The notes: generated by a model not told the origin, from the sequence alone. DNA of 64,000 nt from Pedobacter cryoconitis (GCF_014200595.1 NZ_JACHCG010000002.1:62001-126000), one strand, 5' to 3'. Positions 17,892-26,966 are shown, counted from the stretch's first letter. Numbers and translations: made by a program.

Positions 17892-18844
17892 TTCTCTCTG
17901 CCAATAATTTTTCCGGAGCTGAACTTCAGGTTCAGCTCCTTTATTTCCTTCTCTGTTGCCGCATCAGGCGGTACTTTAATCATCTTTTCGAGCTTTGGCT
18001 GTCCGGCATCAATCCATGCCGAATACCAAAAAGAACCCGTAGTTAAAATGGATGCCCGCATTTGCCTGGCAACCATGTGATTCATATGGGTATGATAAGC
18101 CTCTGCATATTCAAAAGCATATTGTTTCATCACCTGTTTATTTCTTTTGGAATAGCTGTATTTCCGGTAGGCTGGGAAACTACGATTTAAACGCGCTTCG
18201 ATCCATAGAACACTATCAACGAGCTGATGGGTATGGGTAATGATTTTCCAGGTTTCTTTTAAAGGATCATCAATATATAAGGCTCCGCCCACTAAAAAAC
18301 TATATTTTTCAGAGAATAATTCTGGTAAACGGCTTTCCCAGAAAGCATGGATGCCATATTGGTTAGTCAACTGTCCGTTATGGTTTTCGGTGGTGTGTAA
18401 AGGGACATGTGCATCCGAGATATAATGTCCTAAATAGGCAGAATGAGACAGTATTTTCAAAGAATCCTTTTCTTTAAATGCTTTGACCAATTGATAATAG
18501 GTACGCTGGATCTGCCAGGGTAATGTGCCATTTTTAGCTAGTTTTTGCAGTCCATACTTTTTAACGGCATCATTCCATTTCCTTGGGATACTATCGGTTT
18601 CCACCTCATAAGCTTCTATATCAAGGTAATGCCGGGGTGCTTCGGCGGTATCGGCATAGCGTCTTTTATCTGCATCTACGGCATGATCCGAAAGATATTG
18701 TATATTGGATTTGTAAAATCTGTTCATTCCGGCAGGAAGCGTAAATACGGCGAGCCGGTTAATCCGCATATGTGCAAAAAAGCCCCAGGAACTGGTGAGC
18801 AGGGTGAGCGCTAAAAAAAATACGAAAATGAAAGGTCTTTTCAT
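17888..18844 (-). CDS. Zinc-dependent phospholipase C / S1-P1 nuclease-fold protein
   Basis: A 318-residue exported protein; the signal peptide ends in LTLLTSS, so Trp20 would be near the mature N-terminus, as in phospholipase C and P1 nuclease, where the N-terminal Trp binds zinc. Other likely ligands are visible in order: WGFFAHMRIN, DAVDADK-like HAVDADKR, APRHYLDIEAY, HSAYLGHYISDAHVPLHTTENH, GIHAFWES. This pattern (His, Asp, His, His-x3-Asp, His, Glu) fits the trinuclear zinc site. The substrate, phospholipid or nucleic acid, cannot be told. Bacteroidota often carry such genes as single units. Confidence 0.8.
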   Translation of the reverse strand: MKRPFIFVFFLALTLLTSSWGFFAHMRINRLAVFTLPAGMNRFYKSNIQYLSDHAVDADKRRYADTAEAPRHYLDIEAYEVETDSIPRKWNDAVKKYGLQKLAKNGTLPWQIQRTYYQLVKAFKEKDSLKILSHSAYLGHYISDAHVPLHTTENHNGQLTNQYGIHAFWESRLPELFSEKYSFLVGGALYIDDPLKETWKIITHTHQLVDSVLWIEARLNRSFPAYRKYSYSKRNKQVMKQYAFEYAEAYHTHMNHMVARQMRASILTTGSFWYSAWIDAGQPKLEKMIKVPPDAATEKEIKELNLKFSSGKIIGREN

Positions 18845-18891
18845 TTTCGTAAATTTAATGCTATTCTGAGGTATTGTGGTAATGAATCTTT

Positions 18892-20754
18892 TTAATCGAT
18901 TGTTTTCCCCTTCATAGCTTTAGAAACTGCGATGTCCATTAACCGCTCTGCGAATGGACGGGTAAATTCATTCAGTTCGTCCGCCTTCTTAAGGATTGTA
19001 TCTTTATTGCCTTCGGTCAAAGCTTCTCTTAAAGCAGTGATATATAGTTTAGTGTTTTCCAATTCTTCCACAGTTAATACAAAACCGTTTTTATCAATAA
19101 AACGTTCTGCGGTATAAACCAGTTGTTCTCCTTCGCCGCGGGCTTCAATCAGCATTCTTTGTGCTACATCACTTTCCGCATGGGTAATACTGTCAATCAG
19201 CATTTTTTCGACAGTATCATCCGTAAGACCATAACTTGGGGTAATATCTATTTCCTGTTTCACGCCAGAACGTAATTCAACCGCCTGAACGGTTAATATA
19301 CCATCGGCATTCAGGATGAAATTAATATCTACTTTAGGCATTCCTGCTGGCATCGATGGAATACCTTTTAAATCGAATTCGGCTAACTTCCTGTTTTCTT
19401 TAACCAGATCACGCTCTCCCTGGTAAACAGAGATTTTCATATTCACCTGACCATCTATTGAAGTCGTATACTGACGACCTGCTTTGGTTGGAACTTTCGC
19501 GTTTCTGGCGATAATCACATCCATTAAACCACCCATGGTCTCAATTCCCAGAGAAAGTGGGGTAACATCCAGTAACAGAATGTCTGAACGGTTACCAGCA
19601 AGGATGTCTGCTTGTATCGCTGCACCTAAGGCTACTACTTCATCAGGATTGATCTGATCGTGCGGCTGACGGCCAAAGAATGCGGCAACCTGCGCTTTTA
19701 CATAAGGTGTACGGGTAGATCCGCCTACCATAACCACTTCGTCAATAGCAGTAATGTTTAGTTTGGCATCTTTCAACGCTTGCTGACAAGAATTTAACGT
19801 CTCTTTAACTTTTTCTTCGATCAGTTGCTCGAATGTATTTCTATCAAGAGTATACCAGATGTCTCCGGATTTCTCATTGAACAGATTTTGGGTGCTGAGT
19901 GCTTTTTTTGCTTCTTCGGCTTTTAAACGAAGGGTTTGCATTAACCCCGGATCTTCGGACAATACAGTTGCATCGAGCTTATTTTTCTCTATCCAGTAGT
20001 GAACAATAGCGCGGTCAAAGTCATCTCCGCCAAGGAAAGTGTTTCCATTGGTCGCTAATACTTCAAATATGCCGTTCTGAATCGCAAGAATAGAAACATC
20101 AAATGTTCCGCCACCTAAATCATAAACTGCAATCGTTTTCTGTTCAGTAGGATCAAGGCCTATTCCATAAGCTAAACTGGCTGCGGTAGGCTCATTGACA
20201 ATTCTTAAAACATCTAATCCGGCTAAACGGCCTGCATCTCTGGTTGCTTGTCGCTGACTATCATTGAAATATGCAGGAACAGTAATTACAGCGCGGTTAA
20301 CAGGTGTTTTTAAAGCATGTTCTGCTCTGGCTTTCAGTTCTTTTAATATCTCTGCTGATAACTCAATAGGGGTGTAGAATTTATCTCCGGCCTGTATTTT
20401 AACCAGGGAATCGTTGCCTTCATCTATCAGTTTGTAAGAGAAGGTATCCTGATGACCGGCGATGTCTTTATAAGACCGGCCCAACAAACGTTTAACCGAA
20501 AATATAGTGTTGGCCGGGTCAGTGATCAGAAATTCTTTTGCTCCATTACCCACCAAGGTATCTCCTGCTGCATTAAAATGGACAATAGAAGGGACTAACA
20601 GCCCTTTTCCGGTGTCATTTATAACTTTAGGGTTTTTGTCCGGGTCAATAAAGGCCACCAGACTATTGGTTGTCCCTAAATCAATTCCCACAATGATTTC
20701 TTCTTTTTGTAAAGAACCTGTTGCCAGGTTGATGGATATCTTTGCCATAATCAC
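18892..20754 (-). CDS. hscA: Hsp70-family Fe-S assembly chaperone HscA
   Basis: ATP-dependent chaperone that helps transfer iron-sulphur clusters from the scaffold protein IscU. The 620 residues match HscA length. The N-terminal SINLATGSLQKEEIIVGIDL is characteristic of HscA and distinguishes it from DnaK, followed by GIDLGTTNS, the phosphate loop DLGGGTFDVSI, and MVGGSTRTP. The C-terminal lid is short, without the acidic EEVD-like tail of DnaK. It ends the pyrC-DUF3810-hscA cluster. Its usual partners fdx and iscX are about 16 kb away in this window. Confidence 0.88.
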   Translation of the reverse strand: MIMAKISINLATGSLQKEEIIVGIDLGTTNSLVAFIDPDKNPKVINDTGKGLLVPSIVHFNAAGDTLVGNGAKEFLITDPANTIFSVKRLLGRSYKDIAGHQDTFSYKLIDEGNDSLVKIQAGDKFYTPIELSAEILKELKARAEHALKTPVNRAVITVPAYFNDSQRQATRDAGRLAGLDVLRIVNEPTAASLAYGIGLDPTEQKTIAVYDLGGGTFDVSILAIQNGIFEVLATNGNTFLGGDDFDRAIVHYWIEKNKLDATVLSEDPGLMQTLRLKAEEAKKALSTQNLFNEKSGDIWYTLDRNTFEQLIEEKVKETLNSCQQALKDAKLNITAIDEVVMVGGSTRTPYVKAQVAAFFGRQPHDQINPDEVVALGAAIQADILAGNRSDILLLDVTPLSLGIETMGGLMDVIIARNAKVPTKAGRQYTTSIDGQVNMKISVYQGERDLVKENRKLAEFDLKGIPSMPAGMPKVDINFILNADGILTVQAVELRSGVKQEIDITPSYGLTDDTVEKMLIDSITHAESDVAQRMLIEARGEGEQLVYTAERFIDKNGFVLTVEELENTKLYITALREALTEGNKDTILKKADELNEFTRPFAERLMDIAVSKAMKGKTID

Positions 20755-20778
20755 GGCAAATTTAAGATTTTAAATGTA

Positions 20779-21879
20779 TTAGGGTTGTAATGTTTTATGC
20801 AATTCCTTTTTATGCAGGTTAAAGACCCATAAAACGATGTCCTGGTAACTGTCAGTTCCTTTTTTCTGGTTATTGATTTTAAGGAATTTATCAAAAGCTA
20901 CACCGAAGTATCCTGACATTTCGGAGTTGTATTTTCTCCAGAATTCCTGTTCGTTCTTAAAATCGGTCAGTGTAGCTTCATTAATTTTTTTAAAGAGCAG
21001 GTCATAATCTTCGGGTGATTTAATCCTGATCTCGAAGAGTACGTTCCGAAGGATGTTATAGTAACCAGAATATTGGAAATTAAGATCGGAACTACTGGTG
21101 CTGACAAGGTAACCTACCAGATTGGCTTCATCTTCACGTGCTACGCCCAGTTCGTGTGAGATTTCGTGACAAGTGATAAAAGGTAAATCTATTGCAGGAA
21201 TAAGCATGTTGACATTCGCTTCACCAGATGGAGGAGCATAATAGCCTTCTATACCCGATTTGGTGATGGTCTGCTCCAGGATTACAGCTTTAACGGCCGG
21301 CACGCGGTAAGTAAAAAGTGAATTGGTTTTCGCTAATTTATCATAAGCAGATTTAGAGCCGCTTTCCAGTTCTTTAATATTGAATTCCTTCTGGACACCA
21401 GTCTGTTGTATTTTTTGTTTAGTAGTATTGACCCGGTTAATCAGAAAATCACCTAACTGGACAAGGTCTTTTGTGGTATATTTTTGGTTACTGAGCCCTA
21501 ATTGGCTGGAAATAGAGGGTCTGGAATAGTTCAGGCCCCAAAGCAGTTTAAATACTATATATAAGATCAGCGTAAAGTTAGCCAGTTGTAATGGGAAGAA
21601 AAATCGCAATTGCTGTCCCGGTATTCTGGTTTTTATTTTTCTAATCGCTTTAAAGATCGACCACAGGCAGTAAAGAATTAAAATCAGATACAGAAAATCG
21701 CCCACCGCAAAAGGAAACGGTGAGCTGATGAAGCGTTGAGCGACCGAAGTCAGTGGATAAAGACCGCTGGAATAAATTGTTTCCGTGAGTTTACTGTTAA
21801 GTCCCAGAAGGAAAATCAGTAAAGCAATACAGCTTAATATAACCAGTCGGTGTACTTTTGACTTGATCGCGGAATTCAT
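20779..21879 (-). CDS. DUF3810 membrane protein with HExxH metalloprotease-like motif
   Basis: A 366-residue protein with three predicted membrane helices in the first 120 residues and a long C-terminal domain. The segment ITCHEISHELGVAREDEANLVGYL carries HEISH followed by a downstream glutamate/aspartate, consistent with a zinc metallopeptidase site, and GYYAPPSGEANVN precedes it. The DUF3810 family is common in Bacteroidota and Firmicutes; its substrate is unknown. It abuts pyrC with no gap and precedes hscA by 24 bases, so the three are probably one operon. Confidence 0.8.
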   Translation of the reverse strand: MNSAIKSKVHRLVILSCIALLIFLLGLNSKLTETIYSSGLYPLTSVAQRFISSPFPFAVGDFLYLILILYCLWSIFKAIRKIKTRIPGQQLRFFFPLQLANFTLILYIVFKLLWGLNYSRPSISSQLGLSNQKYTTKDLVQLGDFLINRVNTTKQKIQQTGVQKEFNIKELESGSKSAYDKLAKTNSLFTYRVPAVKAVILEQTITKSGIEGYYAPPSGEANVNMLIPAIDLPFITCHEISHELGVAREDEANLVGYLVSTSSSDLNFQYSGYYNILRNVLFEIRIKSPEDYDLLFKKINEATLTDFKNEQEFWRKYNSEMSGYFGVAFDKFLKINNQKKGTDSYQDIVLWVFNLHKKELHKTLQP

Positions 21880-23214
21880 TTATCTGTTAAAAGTTAATCG
21901 TTTTCCAGTTTCATTGGTCATAAACTTTCCTTTTTGATAAGCCAGATTTCCAGAGATAAAGGTATGGGTAATATCAGCTTTGAAAGTTTGTCCTTCAAAA
22001 GGAGACCAGCCGCATTTATATAGAATATTGGCTTTAGTTACTTTAACAGGGTCATTAAGTGCAACTAATACTAAATCTGCCCAGTAACCTTCTCTGATAA
22101 AGCCTCTTTTGTCAATTTGAAAGCAGGTGGCTACATTGTGTGCTGTTTTCTCTGCTATTTTTTCGAGTGTTATTTTTCCCTGGTGATACATTTCCAGCAG
22201 TGCAGAAAGTGCATGTTGTACAAGTGGGCCGCCCGCGGGGGCTTTCAGATAAGTTTGTGCTTTTTCTTCAATGGTATGCGGAGCGTGATCAGTAGCGATT
22301 ACATCGATATGGCCATCTAATACACCTTTCAGAATAGCATCACGGTCTGCTGCGGTTTTAACAGCCGGGTTCCATTTAATCAGGTTTCCTTTTGTCGCAT
22401 AATCCTGATCGCTGAACCAGAGGTGGTGAACGCAGGCTTCGGCAGTAATTCTTTTATCCTTTAAAGGGGTAATTGCATCGAATAACGCGATTTCTTTTGC
22501 CGTTGAGATGTGTAGAATATGTAATCTGGTATTGTGTTTTTTAGCAAGTGAAACGGCAAGCGACGAAGAAATGTAACAAGCTTCATCGTTACGGATCAGC
22601 GGATGCATGTCTATAGTAATGTTTTCTCCGTATTTTTCTTTGAAGGCAGCCATGTTAGTTCTGATAGTCAGCTCATCTTCACAATGTGTGGCAACCAGTA
22701 TCGGGGCTTCTCTGAAAATATTATCCAGGACCTGTTCATTATCAACCAGCATATTTCCGGTAGATGAACCCATAAATACTTTAATACCACATACTTGTGC
22801 CGGATCAGTTTTCAGGACTTCTTCAATGTTATCGTTGGAAGCCCCCATGAAAAAGGAATAATTAGCCAGTGACATCTCTGAGGCAATTTGATATTTGTCC
22901 GCTAACAGGCTTTGTGTAAGTGTATTCGGAACTGTATTTGGCATTTCCATGAAGGAGGTAATCCCTCCGGCAACTGCCGCCATGCTCTCGGTAAAGATAT
23001 CTGCTTTGTGGGTTAAACCCGGTTCTCTGAAATGGACCTGATCGTCAATCATACCGGGTAACAAGTGTAAACCTTCTGCATTGATTTCCTGATCGGCGGA
23101 TCTGTTTATTACCGGACTGATTTCTTCAATTAATCCGTCTTTGATAAATACATCCGCAACATAAATTTTCCCTTCGTTAACTAAGGTTGCGGCTTTTATA
23201 AGGATGGTGTTCAT
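21880..23214 (-). CDS. pyrC: Dihydroorotase
   Basis: Third step of pyrimidine synthesis, closing carbamoyl aspartate to dihydroorotate. The 444 residues contain the expected metal-site elements: GMIDDQVHFREPGLTHKAD (about 54-72), GIKVFMGSSTGN with the likely carboxylated Lys, ATHCEDE, LHILHIST and the catalytic Asp in ATDHAPHT. The DDQVH form, with Gln where other classes have the first His, is the normal version in Bacteroidota and related lineages. It is clearly distinct from the degenerate homologue at 59746. It is followed at once by the DUF3810 gene. Confidence 0.93.
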   Translation of the reverse strand: MNTILIKAATLVNEGKIYVADVFIKDGLIEEISPVINRSADQEINAEGLHLLPGMIDDQVHFREPGLTHKADIFTESMAAVAGGITSFMEMPNTVPNTLTQSLLADKYQIASEMSLANYSFFMGASNDNIEEVLKTDPAQVCGIKVFMGSSTGNMLVDNEQVLDNIFREAPILVATHCEDELTIRTNMAAFKEKYGENITIDMHPLIRNDEACYISSSLAVSLAKKHNTRLHILHISTAKEIALFDAITPLKDKRITAEACVHHLWFSDQDYATKGNLIKWNPAVKTAADRDAILKGVLDGHIDVIATDHAPHTIEEKAQTYLKAPAGGPLVQHALSALLEMYHQGKITLEKIAEKTAHNVATCFQIDKRGFIREGYWADLVLVALNDPVKVTKANILYKCGWSPFEGQTFKADITHTFISGNLAYQKGKFMTNETGKRLTFNR

Positions 23215-23348
23215 ATTGCCAAATCTAAGGATTTTGAAGCAATATTTTTAGGCATGATTACGATTGCTAAACTTAAAGGCAGTGTTAAATATACGATTAT
23301 TTTTATACTAGTTATGGTCTTAACTGATTTAAAACCAATTAATATGAC

Positions 23349-23356
23349 TAATTTTG
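23349..23356 (+). promoter_or_regulatory. -7 promoter element of the GIY-YIG gene
   Basis: TAATTTTG matches TAnnTTTG and ends three bases before the ATG at 23360. This supports that ATG over the TTG at 23354, which lies inside the element, and implies a leaderless message. Confidence 0.4.
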
Positions 23357-23359
23357 GAA

Positions 23360-24034
23360 ATGACTATTAAACACGTATTAACCAAGACACAGGAAAGCTT
23401 TATAAAAAAACACAAAATCCCGGCGGATTTGCTGTTTGACGCACAAGGAGAGGGGATGACAGAAGAGCTAAAGCAGCGTATGTCTGAGACAAACACAGTC
23501 TTCGCATACAACACTGTAGGTTGTACTAAAGATGATAATCATAATTTCAAAACTATCGGAGGTCATTGTCCACAATGTGAGACAGGTAAAATTGCAATTT
23601 TATTAAGAGAACACGAAGCTGGTTTCATTTACATTGCTGGTTCAAGAAAAGGAACTTTGATTAAGGTAGGTTCTACAAGTAATATCATTGACAGGATCAA
23701 AAGCTTAAACATGCCTAAAACCAGATATGCAGGTTTTGATGACTGGGTACTTTTATTTGATGCAAGAACGACTACACAAGGAAGAAGTGAACGTAAAATT
23801 CAGCAAAAACTAAGTGAAAACAAGGTGAATTACCTGGTAGAGAAAAGCGGAAAAGCAACTGATTCGGGTGAATTGTTCAGATGTTCTTACAATAAAGCTA
23901 AAGATGCTATCACAGCTTTGGAAACTGAAGAATCTTTCGAATTTACCCAGGTACATGAAAAAAGAGATTTAATTCCTGACTACCAATTTAAAAATTTAAA
24001 GGCAAGAGTACAGGCTGCTGCTGTTGAAGCATAA
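23360..24034 (+). CDS. GIY-YIG nuclease-family protein (T5orf172-like)
   Basis: A 224-residue protein. The central part (about 90-165) reads GFIYIAGSRKGTLIKVGSTSN..DRIKSLN, which fits the T5orf172/MUG113 branch of GIY-YIG domains: a degenerate GIY..YIG pair, then KVG.T and a downstream Glu (GRSERKIQQKL). Before it lies a possible zinc-binding cluster with Cys and His residues (VGCTKDDNHNF...GHCPQCETG). The biological role is not known; members occur in phages and in bacterial chromosomes. I start it at ATG 23360; a TTG six bases upstream is possible but less likely. Confidence 0.8.
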   Translation: MTIKHVLTKTQESFIKKHKIPADLLFDAQGEGMTEELKQRMSETNTVFAYNTVGCTKDDNHNFKTIGGHCPQCETGKIAILLREHEAGFIYIAGSRKGTLIKVGSTSNIIDRIKSLNMPKTRYAGFDDWVLLFDARTTTQGRSERKIQQKLSENKVNYLVEKSGKATDSGELFRCSYNKAKDAITALETEESFEFTQVHEKRDLIPDYQFKNLKARVQAAAVEA

Positions 24035-24060
24035 GCTGTTCTCAATTTATAGTTTTTGAT

Positions 24061-24151
24061 GTACTTGTCTGCGTGTTTTTAAGATAGACAAGTACTGCTG
24101 GCTGAGTTTTTTTAATGCGTTTCTTTTAAAGAGGAAAGGCATTAAAAAAAC
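24061..24151. other. Two hairpins in the gap before the DEAD-box gene
   Basis: The 229-bp gap contains GTACTTGTCT/AGACAAGTAC (24061-24070 with 24086-24095), then a perfect 13-bp pair GTTTTTTTAATGC/GCATTAAAAAAAC (24106-24118 with 24139-24151). The second ends in A/T runs on both sides and could terminate transcription of the GIY-YIG gene. The first may be regulatory or part of the same element. Confidence 0.55.
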
Positions 24152-24251
24152 TTATCTGTTCCGTGAGAAATTAGTGTCAATTTCTCTTTCCCCCTTTATT
24201 CATAAAAATAACATTTAAAGAAGCACTTAATTAGCTTCCTATTAATTATAT

Positions 24252-24259
24252 TATATTTG
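24252..24259 (+). promoter_or_regulatory. -7 promoter element of the DEAD-box helicase
   Basis: TATATTTG, four bases before the ATG, implies a leaderless transcript. No convincing -33 element. Confidence 0.45.
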
Positions 24260-24263
24260 CAAA

Positions 24264-25601
24264 ATGCCAAAAACATTCGAAGAGTTCAACCTTAACAGAC
24301 AGATTTTAAATGCTGTCGCTGATGCAGGGTTTACGGTTGCTACTCCAATACAAGAAAAAGCAATCGCACCGGTTTTATCGGGACAAGATATTTTTGGGAT
24401 TGCTGAGACGGGAACAGGAAAAACGGCAGCTTATGTGCTGCCTATATTAATGCAGCTTAAATACGCTCAGGGAGATGCTGCACGTGCTTTAATTCTGGCG
24501 CCAACACGTGAATTAGCAATGCAGATTGCTGAGCATGTTAAAATATTTTCAAAATATACAGATTTACGTTCAGTAGTTATTTTCGGAGGAATCGGGCCGA
24601 AAACGCAGATAGAACAAGTAAAAGCTGGTGTAGATATTATTATTGCTACTCCTGGCCGTTTTCTTGATATTTATCTTGCCGGACATATTAATACACAATA
24701 CCTGAAATTCCTGGTATTGGATGAGGCGGATAAAATGATGGATATGGGGTTTATTGGCTCTATTCACAGGATTCTGGAAGTTGTACCGCGTAAAAGACAG
24801 AATTTACTTTTCTCGGCTACCATGAGCGATCTTGTTCATAAGATTGCTGGTGATTTCCTTAAAAATCCAACGATTATTGAGGTTGGTCAGCAGGCTACTC
24901 CGGCGCAAACAGTTACGCAGGGGTTATATGAGGTTCCGAATTTCAAGACCAAAATTAATCTTTTACAGCATTTACTAAAGAATGAGATAGACTTCAAACG
25001 TCTGATTATCTTTTGTAAGACTAAAACTGTGGCTGATAACATTTTCAGTTTTATTGAACGCAGGTATGGTGCTGCTGAGGTAAGGGTGATCCATGCGAAT
25101 AAAGGACAGAATACGAGGATTAATTCAATCAATAGTTTTAAAGAGGGAAATATTCGTGTGCTGGTAGCTACGGATGTTGCTTCCCGTGGAATTGATGTAG
25201 CTGAGGTTAGTCATGTGATCAACTTTGATGTTCCAATTATTATTGAGGATTATGTTCACCGTATTGGCCGTACTGGAAGGGCTTATGCAAAAGGGGATGC
25301 ACTTACATTCTGTACAGAAGCAGAAATGTATTATGTTAAAAAGATTGAGAAACTGATGCGTCAGACCATTCCGGTTCTGGAGCTTCCTAAAGAGGTTTTT
25401 GTAGAGGAGACTCCGTATGAAGAGCGTCAGTATATTGCCAGGGAAATCGATAATCAGAAGAGGAAAGATGACCCTGATTTTAAAGGGGCTTTCCATGAGA
25501 AGAAACATGCTGCTGCAATTGCTGCTGCCGCTGCGGCTTCTGCTAAGAAGAAGATGGATAAAACCCCGGCCTGGAAGAAAAGAAAATTCAAAAAAACCTA
25601 G
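24264..25601 (+). CDS. DEAD-box RNA helicase
   Basis: ATP-dependent RNA helicase of the RhlE/CsdA type, probably in ribosome assembly or RNA turnover. The 445 residues carry the Q motif (FNLNRQILNAVADAGF..PIQ), motif I AETGTGKT (47-54), PTRELA (80-85), DEAD (153-156), SAT, ATDVASRGID and HRIGRTGR. The C-terminus is a short basic tail of about 60 residues with an alanine-rich stretch and KKKMDKTPAWKKRKFKK, likely for RNA contact. The next gene starts two bases after its stop, at a TTG. Confidence 0.95.
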   Translation: MPKTFEEFNLNRQILNAVADAGFTVATPIQEKAIAPVLSGQDIFGIAETGTGKTAAYVLPILMQLKYAQGDAARALILAPTRELAMQIAEHVKIFSKYTDLRSVVIFGGIGPKTQIEQVKAGVDIIIATPGRFLDIYLAGHINTQYLKFLVLDEADKMMDMGFIGSIHRILEVVPRKRQNLLFSATMSDLVHKIAGDFLKNPTIIEVGQQATPAQTVTQGLYEVPNFKTKINLLQHLLKNEIDFKRLIIFCKTKTVADNIFSFIERRYGAAEVRVIHANKGQNTRINSINSFKEGNIRVLVATDVASRGIDVAEVSHVINFDVPIIIEDYVHRIGRTGRAYAKGDALTFCTEAEMYYVKKIEKLMRQTIPVLELPKEVFVEETPYEERQYIAREIDNQKRKDDPDFKGAFHEKKHAAAIAAAAAASAKKKMDKTPAWKKRKFKKT

Positions 25602-25603
25602 TC

Positions 25604-25873
25604 TTGAAATTAACTCCTTTAAATATTGTTAGTTCGGGCTGCATTGTATTTGCTTTATTGCTTTTCTTTAGCCCGGATAAGCAGCTTCCTATACAAAAGG
25701 GGGTGAATGGATTGTTAATAGGTCTTTGTGTTTTAACTGCAATTATTGCTTTCATTTCAGATCTGATTTTCCGGAAGTTTATACCTTTGCTGGGCAAATT
25801 ATGGATAGTGGAGTGTGCTCTGATCATCTTCACTGTGGTATTGATGGTTATTCTAAGGGTTAGTTTAGGGTGA
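25604..25873 (+). CDS. Small hypothetical membrane protein
   Basis: An 89-residue protein with three predicted membrane helices (near 9-23, 35-52 and 65-86), starting at TTG two bases after the helicase stop. No family is recognised. The tight spacing makes translation from the helicase message likely. A weak start codon and the lack of recognised homologues keep confidence moderate, but the hydrophobic pattern with charged turns (PDKQLP, FRKF) looks like a real protein. Confidence 0.6.
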   Translation: MKLTPLNIVSSGCIVFALLLFFSPDKQLPIQKGVNGLLIGLCVLTAIIAFISDLIFRKFIPLLGKLWIVECALIIFTVVLMVILRVSLG

Positions 25874-25925
25874 TACTAGCAGAGATTTGAATTAATAGAT
25901 AACGAAAAACAACAATTACATTGTA

Positions 25926-26261
25926 ATGAAAACAGCAGAAATTAAAATAACGGTTGAGCTTGATGATAATAATGTCCCGGAGAATTTAATGTGGGAATCT
26001 ACGGACGCAGAAACGCAGGAAAAAGTTCCTGTGAAATCTATGATGCTGGCGCTGTGGGACCATAATTATAAGAATTCAATGCGTATAGATCTTTGGACTA
26101 AGGATATGCCTGTAGATGAGATGAAAAGGTTCTTTTATGAGACTTTGCAGACTATGGGTGATAGTTTTCTAAAAGCAACTGGTGAAACTTTGATTATCGA
26201 AGATTTAAGAGATTATTGTGCGCATTTTGCGGATAAAATGGGGATTGATCCAGGGAAGTAA
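25926..26261 (+). CDS. gldC: Gliding motility protein GldC homologue
   Basis: A 111-residue soluble protein matching GldC over its length: MKTAEIKITVELDDNNVPE start, MMLALWDHNYKNSMRIDLW centre and KDMPVDEMKRFFYETLQTM. In F. johnsoniae GldC accompanies GldB and its absence impairs gliding, but the homologue is nearly universal in the phylum and its molecular function is unknown. It stands alone here, followed by a large hairpin. Confidence 0.88.
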   Translation: MKTAEIKITVELDDNNVPENLMWESTDAETQEKVPVKSMMLALWDHNYKNSMRIDLWTKDMPVDEMKRFFYETLQTMGDSFLKATGETLIIEDLRDYCAHFADKMGIDPGK

Positions 26262-26269
26262 GAATTTAT

Positions 26270-26353
26270 AAAAAAAGAGAAAGGCCATGTTTACTGTCGG
26301 CGCCCATCAGAAAAAGTGGCCAATGTCAGGAAACATGGCCTTTCTCTTTTTTT
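26270..26353. terminator. Long hairpin with 23-bp perfect arms
   Basis: The left arm 26270-26292 and right arm 26331-26353 are exact reverse complements (23 bp, core AGAGAAAGGCCATGTTT) around a 38-base loop. The A/T runs at both ends would allow termination in either direction. The loop itself has partial pairing (CTG/CAG, CCA/TGG). It is much longer than the other terminators here, and its AAAAAGAGAAA core is shared with the palindrome at 46269. Confidence 0.75.
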
Positions 26354-26481
26354 ATCGTATCCACAATTGTATTGGAATCGGAGGGGTAGTGAACAGGATA
26401 ATGTATATATATATGTTTCTAAAGTTAAATTGTTTATTTTTAAATTAAGTTTGGTAATTTTATTGCTGAAGATTTAAAGAT

Positions 26482-26910
26482 ATGGAACAATTGAAAGAAC
26501 AGTTAGCTAACCTGGAGAAAGTTATTCAGGTATTAGTTGGTAGTATAGAAGGTCTAAGTATCAGAATTACCGGGGTTGAAGAAAGACTGGATAGGATTGA
26601 GGCAAGACTTGATCATATTGAGGCAAGGCTTGATAGGGTTGAATTGAGACTTGATCGGATTGAAGCGAGACTTGACAGGGTTGAAGAAAGATTAGATCGG
26701 ATTGAAGTGAGGCTTGATAGGGTTGAAGCGAGACTTTATGTGGTCGAAGCCAGGCTTGATAAAGTGGATGGCAAATTTGATCTGATACAGTTTAACTTTG
26801 AAGATGTGCACAAGAAACTGGACTTTGTAATAGACGAAATCGTTAAAATTGATGGGGTGACAAGGTATGTGGATATTGACAAAAATCTAAAAACAATAAA
26901 ATCAAGATAG
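26482..26910 (+). CDS. Heptad-repeat coiled-coil protein
   Basis: A 142-residue protein whose residues about 34-100 consist of nine 7-residue repeats of the form RLDRIEA/RLDRVEE, an almost ideal parallel coiled coil with Leu and Ile/Val in the a and d positions. The N-terminal part (MEQLKEQLANLEKVIQVLV) and C-terminal part (FDLIQFNFEDVHKKLDFV) are also heptad-like. No catalytic domain or membrane anchor is visible. Resemblance to phage or scaffold proteins is only structural. Monocistronic: hairpin upstream, terminator downstream. Confidence 0.75.
   Translation: MEQLKEQLANLEKVIQVLVGSIEGLSIRITGVEERLDRIEARLDHIEARLDRVELRLDRIEARLDRVEERLDRIEVRLDRVEARLYVVEARLDKVDGKFDLIQFNFEDVHKKLDFVIDEIVKIDGVTRYVDIDKNLKTIKSR
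26583..26783 (+). repeat. Degenerate 21-bp tandem repeats
   Basis: About nine in-frame 21-base units of the type AGACTTGATMGGRTTGAAG encode the heptads above. Similarity between neighbouring units is high at DNA level, so slippage or unequal exchange could change the length of the coiled coil. Confidence 0.8.
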
Positions 26911-26928
26911 AAGGTTTTTGCCTTTTAC

Positions 26929-26966
26929 AAATAAACAAAAGCTCCTGCCGGGGCTTTTGTTTATTT
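26929..26966 (+). terminator. Terminator after the coiled-coil gene
   Basis: AAATAAACAAAAGC pairs perfectly with GCTTTTGTTTATTT (26929-26942 with 26953-26966), with a short GC-rich top. The right arm supplies the T-rich end. It could also work on the reverse strand. Confidence 0.75.

Noticed and set aside
18892..20754. Annotation as DnaK
   Set aside because: The SINLATGSLQKEE N-terminus, shorter lid and lack of an acidic DnaK-type tail fit HscA better; grpE-dnaJ elsewhere in the window are not next to it.
26482..26910. CRISPR-like array in the 21-bp repeats
   Set aside because: The repeats are directly adjacent without spacers, in frame, and encode a coiled coil.
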